Assembly (NCBI GenBank): GCA_012965455.1
Contig: DTSG01000430.1
Coordinates: forward strand, 1-8,740
Direction of reading: 5' to 3'
Origin: Planctomycetaceae bacterium
GTDB taxonomy: Bacteria > Planctomycetota > Planctomycetia > Pirellulales > Pirellulaceae
DNA: 8,740 bases
The position numbers were made by a program, and so were the translations under genes. The notes below the pieces were generated by a model that saw nothing but the letters and a program-made list of their open reading frames with translations, was not told the origin of the DNA and searched no databases. Positions 3,557-8,740 of the stretch are shown here, piece after piece (position 1 is the stretch's first letter; every line of letters starts with the position of its first letter).

Positions 3557-6406
3557 TTGTCTAGCGACTCAGATTCTCCAGAAAATTCATCTTCAAACGG
3601 CGAACAATCGATGCTTGGAAAGCTAGTCGATTTACCCATTGAAGACGAGTTGAAGACCAGTTATTTGACCTATGCGATGAGTGTCATCGTCTCGCGTGCT
3701 CTGCCGGACGTTCGGGACGGGTTGAAGCCGTCTCAGCGACGTATTCTAGTCGCAATGAATGATCTAAATTTAACGCCCGGTGCTCACCGCGTTAAATGTG
3801 CCAAGATTGCCGGTGACACCAGCGGTAATTATCACCCACATGGCGAAGGCGTCATTTACCCCACGCTTGTACGTATGGCTCAGGAATGGAACATGCGACA
3901 CGTGTTGGTCGATAAACAAGGGAACTTTGGATCCATCGCAGGTCTCCCAGCCGCAGCGATGCGATATACCGAAGCACGAATGTCAGCCACGGCTGGGCTG
4001 ATGCTCGAAGATCTCAAGCTAGACACAGTTGACTTTGTGCCGACCTACGACGAAACGCGGACTGAACCGACTGTATTGCCCGCCAAGTTTCCGAACCTAC
4101 TCGTTAACGGCACCAACGGAATCGCCGTTGGGATGTCAACTTCCATTCCGCCACACAATCTCGTTGAGGTCTGTGATGCCGTTGTCCAATTACTAGATAC
4201 GCCTGAAACAACCATCCGTGAACTAATTGATATCATCACGGGCCCTGACTTTCCAACTGGCGGAACTATCTGCGGTCGCTCGGGCATCCTCAAAGGCTAT
4301 ACCACAGGGCGTGGTACAGTCATTGTCCGCGCCAAAGCAACGATCAAAGAACTCGACCGCGGACGATCGCAGATTATCATCAACGAAATACCGTATCAGC
4401 AGTCTCGCGACCGAGTCGTTGAAAAAGTCGCGGCGTTGGTAAACGAAGGGCGCGTTAAGGGGATTTCTGGAATCCGCGACGAATCTGATCTCCAAGAACC
4501 AGTGCGAATCGTGATAGACATCAAGCGGGATAACAATCCTGATGTTGTTTTGAATCTGCTGTACAAATATTCCAACCTGCAAGAAACAATTTCGATCATT
4601 TTGCTGGCCTTAGTCGACGGTAAACCCCGCTTGCTAAATCTCAAGGAAATGCTCGAAGAATTCATTCGCCACCGCGTCGAAGTAATACGCCGCCGAACTC
4701 AATTCTTGCTCGCTCGCGCACGACGACGTAAACATGTCGTCGAAGGGCAATTACTAGCACTCGCCGATATTGATGAAATCATTAAGATTATTCGCGAATC
4801 CAGTAACCATGCCGAAGCCAAAAGCCGCTTAATGGGATTCGCCTGTCCCGCCCCGATGCTCAAACGAGTCCTCGGCGAGGATGGGTTTAAACAATTCCAA
4901 ATAGAACGAGGCACTGAAGAGAGCTATAATCTTTCCGCCGTGCAAGCGGATGCGATTCTGCGAATGACATTGGGGCAATTGGTAAACCTCGAACAAACAA
5001 AGCTATCCGACGAACATGCGAAGCTCTTAGCCGAAATCATCGGCTATCTTGAGATCCTAGATGATCGTCAAAACATCCTCGATATTATTCGAGAAGACCT
5101 CATTGCAATCCGTGATAAACATGGAGATGACCGACGCACTGAGATTTCAAATATCGAACTCGGTAACGTCAATATGGATGACCTGATTACCGAAGAAACA
5201 ATGGTTGTTTCCATTAGTCACCGTGGATATATCAAACGTTGTGCGTCGAGCACCTATAAGGCTCAACGTCGAGGCGGCAAGGGCATGAAAGGTGCCACCG
5301 TCGAAGAAGAAGATCCCATTGAACATTTGTTCATTGCCAGCACACACGCTTATTTACTGTTCTTCACCACACGCGGAAAAGTCTATTGGCAAAAGGTCTA
5401 CGATATTCCAGAACTCAGCCGGACGAGTAAAGGCCGAGCTGTTATCAATCTGTTGCGACTTGAAGAAGGCGAACAGATTCTGGATTGCATCCCAGTGCGA
5501 GACTTCGATGTCGAAGGTCACTTCTTAACGATGGCAACGCGACAAGGCCTCATCAAGAAAACCGACCTATCGGCATACAGCCGACCCAAAAAAGGCGGTA
5601 TCATTGCGATTAAACTCCGTGATGATGATGAGCTCGTCGACGTCGCTATCGTCAAACCCGGTGATGAGATTATTCTCTCAACTGCGAAGGGAATGGCGAT
5701 TCGATTTTCGCAAACGGATGCCCGCCCCATGGGTCGCAACACTTCTGGCGTCAAAGGAATTAAATTAAGTGCCGCCGATAGTGTCGCTGGAATGGTGGTC
5801 GCCGATCCCGCTGCCCAATTGTTGACCATCTGCGAAAACGGCTACGGCAAACGAACACCTTTCGGACCGAATCGCGATCAAGCCAGCGGTAATGAAGCGT
5901 CCAGTAAAGTCTACCGCACACAGAAACGTGGCGGTAAGGGGCTGCGGGATATTAAGACCACGGATCGCAATGGAACCGTGGTTGATATTGTCCGAGTTGA
6001 TGATGAAGACGAAGTCTTGATGATGACCAAGGGTGGCAAGATTCAGCGTATTCGAGCCAGTGACATCAGCATCGTGGGACGAAACACACAGGGTGTGAGG
6101 ATCATGAAAACCGATGACGGTGATACTCTCGCCGCCGTCGTACGAGTACCCCCCGACGAGCTAGACGATGAATCTGAGGCAGCGATTGCAGACGATCCAA
6201 ATCAGCCTACACCAGAAAGTACCGTCAATACGAGTGAAACAGCTCCCGTTGATACAGTGGTCAGTGAAAACGTTGAGACCCTCGATTCATTGGATTCGGA
6301 TGATGCTGAAGTCTCGGATGATGCTGAAGTCTCGGATGATGCTGAAGTCTCGGATGATGCTGAAGTCTCGGATGACGGAGCAGACACGGATGAGACGGTG
6401 GAATAA
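3557..6406 (+). CDS. gyrA: DNA gyrase subunit A
   Basis: GyrA is the DNA-cleaving and rejoining subunit of gyrase (A2B2), which introduces negative supercoils using ATP hydrolysed by GyrB. The protein is 949 residues. The winged-helix domain starts near residue 24 (LPIEDELKTSYLTYAMSVIV), with the catalytic tyrosine at 137 in AAAMRYTEAR, followed by the tower region (NLLVNGTNGIAVGMSTSIPPHNL) and a coiled-coil gate. The C-terminal wrapping domain carries a canonical GyrA box QRRGGKG at 570-576, which separates it from ParC, and a second version QKRGGKG at 789-795. Residues 865-949 are an acidic tail without Lys, Arg or His, with four SDDAEV repeats. At the positions equal to E. coli Ser83 and Asp87 the protein has Gly98 and Pro102 (HGEGVIYPT). 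gmd follows 60 bp later on the same strand; whether they are co-transcribed is unclear. Confidence 0.97.
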   Translation: MSSDSDSPENSSSNGEQSMLGKLVDLPIEDELKTSYLTYAMSVIVSRALPDVRDGLKPSQRRILVAMNDLNLTPGAHRVKCAKIAGDTSGNYHPHGEGVIYPTLVRMAQEWNMRHVLVDKQGNFGSIAGLPAAAMRYTEARMSATAGLMLEDLKLDTVDFVPTYDETRTEPTVLPAKFPNLLVNGTNGIAVGMSTSIPPHNLVEVCDAVVQLLDTPETTIRELIDIITGPDFPTGGTICGRSGILKGYTTGRGTVIVRAKATIKELDRGRSQIIINEIPYQQSRDRVVEKVAALVNEGRVKGISGIRDESDLQEPVRIVIDIKRDNNPDVVLNLLYKYSNLQETISIILLALVDGKPRLLNLKEMLEEFIRHRVEVIRRRTQFLLARARRRKHVVEGQLLALADIDEIIKIIRESSNHAEAKSRLMGFACPAPMLKRVLGEDGFKQFQIERGTEESYNLSAVQADAILRMTLGQLVNLEQTKLSDEHAKLLAEIIGYLEILDDRQNILDIIREDLIAIRDKHGDDRRTEISNIELGNVNMDDLITEETMVVSISHRGYIKRCASSTYKAQRRGGKGMKGATVEEEDPIEHLFIASTHAYLLFFTTRGKVYWQKVYDIPELSRTSKGRAVINLLRLEEGEQILDCIPVRDFDVEGHFLTMATRQGLIKKTDLSAYSRPKKGGIIAIKLRDDDELVDVAIVKPGDEIILSTAKGMAIRFSQTDARPMGRNTSGVKGIKLSAADSVAGMVVADPAAQLLTICENGYGKRTPFGPNRDQASGNEASSKVYRTQKRGGKGLRDIKTTDRNGTVVDIVRVDDEDEVLMMTKGGKIQRIRASDISIVGRNTQGVRIMKTDDGDTLAAVVRVPPDELDDESEAAIADDPNQPTPESTVNTSETAPVDTVVSENVETLDSLDSDDAEVSDDAEVSDDAEVSDDAEVSDDGADTDETVE
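6296..6375 (+). repeat. Tandem repeat, 18-bp unit x 4 plus a partial copy, inside gyrA
   Basis: The unit tcggatgatgctgaagtc occurs four times without a mismatch (6296-6367), followed by eight more matching bases. It encodes SDDAEV from residue 914 to 937. The perfect identity, including third codon positions, indicates recent expansion by replication slippage. The unit is a multiple of three, so copy-number change keeps the frame. Confidence 0.95.
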
Positions 6407-6453
6407 TTAACACTTAATATTTATGCCGAAGTAGGACGAGGCCCAACACGAGC

Positions 6454-6458
6454 AGGAG
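6454..6458 (+). promoter_or_regulatory. gmd: Ribosome binding site of gmd
   Basis: AGGAG lies 8 nt before ATG 6467 and 5 nt before the overlapping GTG 6464. The spacing favours the ATG. Confidence 0.7.
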
Positions 6459-6466
6459 ATTGAGTG

Positions 6467-7447
6467 ATGTCCAAATCCGCATTAATTACTGGGATTACCG
6501 GACAAGATGGTGCATATCTAGCCAAACTGTTGCTCGAAAAGGGGTATCAAGTTCACGGCATGCACCGCCGCACGAGTACCGACAGCCGCGAACGACTTAC
6601 GGACATTGTGGATCAGATCCAATTGCACCACGGAGATCTGCTCGATGAATTATCGATATTACGGTTGTTAGAAAAAACCGAGGCGACGGAAGTCTACAAT
6701 CTCGCCGCTCAGAGCTTTGTACCTATTAGCTGGGAAGAACCAGTCCACACCGCGGACGTAACAGCCTTGGGTGTTACTCGACTACTCGAAGCGATTCGGC
6801 AGGTAAATCCGCAGATCAAAATGTACCAAGCCAGTAGCAGTGAAATGTTTGGTAAAGTGCAAGAAACACCGCAAACCGAAACAACTCCTTTCTGGCCGCG
6901 CAGTCCGTACGGAGTTGCCAAGGTATATGGTTATTGGATCACCGTTAACTATCGCGAAAGCTATGACATGTTTGTCTGCAACGGGATTCTGTTCAATCAC
7001 GAATCGCCGCTGCGGGGAAAAGAATTCGTTACTCGGAAAATTACAGATGCCGTCGCACGCATTAAACTCGGAGTACAAACTCAACTCAGCCTTGGTAATC
7101 TCGATGCCTATCGCGACTGGGGATTTGCAGGAGATTACGTAAATGCCATGTGGCTGATGCTGCAACAAGAAACAGCCGATGACTATGTCATTTCCACCGG
7201 CGAGCAACACAGTGTTCGCGAGTTCTGTGACATTGCATTTGCCAGTGTTGGCCTAAAAACAGAAGACCATGTAGTCACCGATCCACGGTTCTTCCGCCCT
7301 GCCGAAGTCAATACACTTCTCGGCGACTCGAGCAAAGCTCAGTCCAAACTTGGCTGGCAACGAAAGGTCGACTTTCAGCAGTTAGTCGCCATGATGGTCG
7401 AAGCGGATCTGCAACGCGTTGAACAAGAAATACAGACTCAGGGATAG
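6467..7447 (+). CDS. gmd: GDP-mannose 4,6-dehydratase
   Basis: Gmd converts GDP-D-mannose to GDP-4-dehydro-6-deoxy-D-mannose, with NADP as bound cofactor, in the cytosol. It is the entry step to GDP-D-rhamnose and GDP-L-fucose. The 326 residues show the extended SDR layout. The nucleotide-binding motif is TGITGQDG (Gly9, Gly12, Gly15). HRRTSTDSRERL contacts the cofactor phosphate, and NLAAQSFVPISWEEP is typical of Gmd. The active site comprises SSSEMFG (Ser124/Ser125, Glu126) and SPYGVAK (Tyr148, Lys152). Further family signatures are FNHESPLRG, GNLDAYRDWGFAGDYV and RFFRPAEVNTLLGD. It is somewhat shorter than the E. coli enzyme. The ATG at 6467 was chosen over GTG 6464 because of its distance to AGGAG. 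rmd begins 25 nt after the stop, so the two are probably one transcription unit. Confidence 0.95.
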   Translation: MSKSALITGITGQDGAYLAKLLLEKGYQVHGMHRRTSTDSRERLTDIVDQIQLHHGDLLDELSILRLLEKTEATEVYNLAAQSFVPISWEEPVHTADVTALGVTRLLEAIRQVNPQIKMYQASSSEMFGKVQETPQTETTPFWPRSPYGVAKVYGYWITVNYRESYDMFVCNGILFNHESPLRGKEFVTRKITDAVARIKLGVQTQLSLGNLDAYRDWGFAGDYVNAMWLMLQQETADDYVISTGEQHSVREFCDIAFASVGLKTEDHVVTDPRFFRPAEVNTLLGDSSKAQSKLGWQRKVDFQQLVAMMVEADLQRVEQEIQTQG

Positions 7448-7472
7448 CACAACACAAAGGACGAAAGATACC

Positions 7473-8363
7473 GTGCGCGCCATTATTACAGGAGGATCGG
7501 GATTCGTCGCTCAGCACCTCGCACAACACCTTTCCAATTGTGGCGACGACGTTCTGCTAACCCTGCGAACTGATGATCGCGACTGTCAATTTCCAACACT
7601 CAATTGGGATATCACAGCGGCGATGGATCCTGCGGTCGAGCGGGCAGTAGAGCAATTTAAGCCTGACACAATCTTTCATCTAGCAGCAATTAGCACTCGA
7701 GACACCTGTGGATCTGCAGAGCCGTCAGCAGCAGCCGTGGCGGTGAATGTCCAAGGTACGCAGCATGTGATCGATCTATGCAAGTCGTTATCAACAAAGC
7801 CTCTGCTGCTCTTTTCTAGCAGCGTCTACGTCTATGGATCTCGTCGCCCCGCCGTTGAGAATATCGATGAAAATAGCGCTCCCGCGCCTGATAACGGCTA
7901 TGGCACGAGTAAGTTGCTTGCTGAACAGTTACTGCGAACAAACGATTCACACCTACAGTGGGTGATCGCTCGCAGTTTCCAACACAGCGGCCCAGGTCAA
8001 AGCGGTTCATTGTTGGTGCCCGACTGGATCAGTAAGTTACAACACCGACCCAGCAATATTACGGTTGGTAATCTCGATACTTGGATTGACATTAGTGACG
8101 TGCGAGACGTAGTCCGCGCCTATCGCCTTATTGCTCAACCTCAATTCAATCACCAGACGTTTAATGTTGGCAGCGGGAAAGCCACCCGCAGTGGTGAAAT
8201 CATGGAAATTTTACAAGACCTAATCGGTACTCGATGTGCTATAGAAGAATTACAACCCGGAACACATTACTTACCGATTGCTGATATTTCACACATTACC
8301 AAACAAACCACTTGGATTCCTACGATCTCAATTACTCAAATGCTGCAAGACTGCCTAGAATGA
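7473..8363 (+). CDS. rmd: GDP-4-dehydro-6-deoxy-D-mannose reductase (GDP-D-rhamnose forming)
   Basis: Rmd reduces the Gmd product at C4 to give GDP-D-rhamnose, the donor for D-rhamnose in surface polysaccharides. The 296 residues form an extended SDR: ITGGSGFVA (Gly7, Gly10, with Ala13 for the usual third Gly), HLAAIS, the active site SSSVYVYG (Ser115-117) and YGTSK (Tyr143, Lys147). The Rmd-type segments ARSFQHSGPGQ, VGNLDTWIDISDVRDVVRAY and FNVGSGKATRSGEI distinguish it from GDP-L-fucose synthase. In the usual GNLDA.RD motif the Arg is replaced here (TWID). The start is GTG 7473, directly before the first beta strand, with AAAGGA at 7456-7461. An upstream in-frame TTG at 7419 would add 18 residues inside gmd and is rejected. 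The adjacent gmd supports the assignment. Another nucleotide-sugar reductase or epimerase remains possible. Confidence 0.85.
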   Translation: MRAIITGGSGFVAQHLAQHLSNCGDDVLLTLRTDDRDCQFPTLNWDITAAMDPAVERAVEQFKPDTIFHLAAISTRDTCGSAEPSAAAVAVNVQGTQHVIDLCKSLSTKPLLLFSSSVYVYGSRRPAVENIDENSAPAPDNGYGTSKLLAEQLLRTNDSHLQWVIARSFQHSGPGQSGSLLVPDWISKLQHRPSNITVGNLDTWIDISDVRDVVRAYRLIAQPQFNHQTFNVGSGKATRSGEIMEILQDLIGTRCAIEELQPGTHYLPIADISHITKQTTWIPTISITQMLQDCLE

Positions 8364-8380
8364 CCATTCGCGATAGGTCA
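8361..8380 (+). terminator. Weak hairpin at the end of rmd
   Basis: TGACC (8361-8365, including the stop codon) can pair with GGTCA (8376-8380) around a 10-nt loop, followed by TTTGTGTT. Five pairs and an interrupted T-run make this at best a weak terminator. Confidence 0.2.
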
Positions 8381-8430
8381 TTTGTGTTAAGTCGTGGTTG
8401 TTAATTCGCAGACCAGAAAGTCATCACTCC

Positions 8431-8740
8431 ATGTGTGGACGCTTTACATTACGCACATCACTGAATTTACTTGCCGAGCGTTTTTTATTCAGCGTATCAC
8501 CCGATATTTCTCTTCCCCAGAAATACAATATCGCACCCACGCATAGTGTTGCCACACTGACGGCGCCACGCGGCCAGCGACAACTCCAGTGGATGCACTG
8601 GGGACTGATTCCCAGTTGGTCCAAAGACCCTTCTCGTGCGAGCCGGATGATCAATGCCCGTAGTGAAACACTCCATGAAAAGCCGTCGTTTCGCCAAGCA
8701 TTTCAAAAACGTCGCTGCCTCATTCTTGCCGATGGTTACT
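8431..8740 (+). CDS. SRAP-family abasic-site protein (YedK/HMCES-like), N-terminal part, cut by the window end
   Basis: SRAP proteins form a covalent thiazolidine link between Cys2 and abasic sites in single-stranded DNA and so protect stalled replication forks. The 103 visible residues begin MCGRFTL, with Cys2 becoming N-terminal after Met removal. Next come YNIAPTH (32-38), the WMHWGLIPSWSKD segment (54-66) and MINARSET with Asn75, which matches the active-site asparagine position of E. coli YedK. The sequence ends in LILADGY, so the expected catalytic Glu (position about 105) and later His lie just outside the window. Only 67 bp separate it from rmd. The Shine-Dalgarno is poor (AGAAAG, 10 nt before ATG), and no LexA-type box was recognised in the short gap. 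Confidence 0.9.
   Translation, partial: MCGRFTLRTSLNLLAERFLFSVSPDISLPQKYNIAPTHSVATLTAPRGQRQLQWMHWGLIPSWSKDPSRASRMINARSETLHEKPSFRQAFQKRRCLILADGY

Noticed and set aside
4223..4582. 119-codon minus-strand frame inside gyrA
   Set aside because: Lies fully opposite strongly conserved GyrA sequence and has no recognisable motif or ribosome binding site; the other antisense frames in gyrA and gmd are rejected for the same reason.

Overview
The window looks like chromosomal DNA from a Gram-negative bacterium, most likely a member of the Planctomycetota (Pirellula/Blastopirellula-like). This placement is inferred from the style of the GyrA sequence, an apolipoprotein N-acyltransferase, a family of small membrane/coiled-coil proteins, and an exported selenoprotein. 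No 16S rRNA or other marker is present to confirm it. Most genes are ordinary housekeeping or envelope genes. The exception is the minus-strand gene at 1914-3089.

Left part (1-1866, plus strand): the 3' end of lnt (lipoprotein N-acylation), a gap of about 340 bp, a membrane-anchored coiled-coil protein of unknown function with a small C-terminal beta-type domain, and a 40-residue single-pass membrane protein close behind it.

Centre (1914-3171, minus strand): one 391-residue exported protein. It reads as two separate open frames only because an in-frame UGA (2841-2843) lies at the catalytic position of a thioredoxin-fold domain. The surrounding motif (FGCLT-U-PPF) and the following 90 or so residues match the iodothyronine deiodinase family, so UGA most likely encodes selenocysteine. 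A stem-loop starts at the UGA, as expected for a bacterial SECIS. The C-terminal half resembles the DsbD N-terminal (alpha) domain and has a Cys-x6-Cys pair. The whole looks like a periplasmic selenium-dependent redox enzyme with a built-in thiol partner. A good sigma-70-type promoter lies just upstream (3144-3171).

Right part (3557-8740, plus strand): gyrA (DNA gyrase subunit A) with a TTG start, unusual residues at the two quinolone-contact positions, and a long acidic tail containing four perfect 18-bp repeats. It is followed by gmd and rmd, two consecutive enzymes that would make GDP-D-rhamnose from GDP-mannose for surface glycans. Last is the 5' part of an SRAP/YedK (HMCES-like) gene for abasic-site protection, cut by the window end. 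The divergent selenoprotein and gyrA transcription units share an intergenic region of 467 bp.
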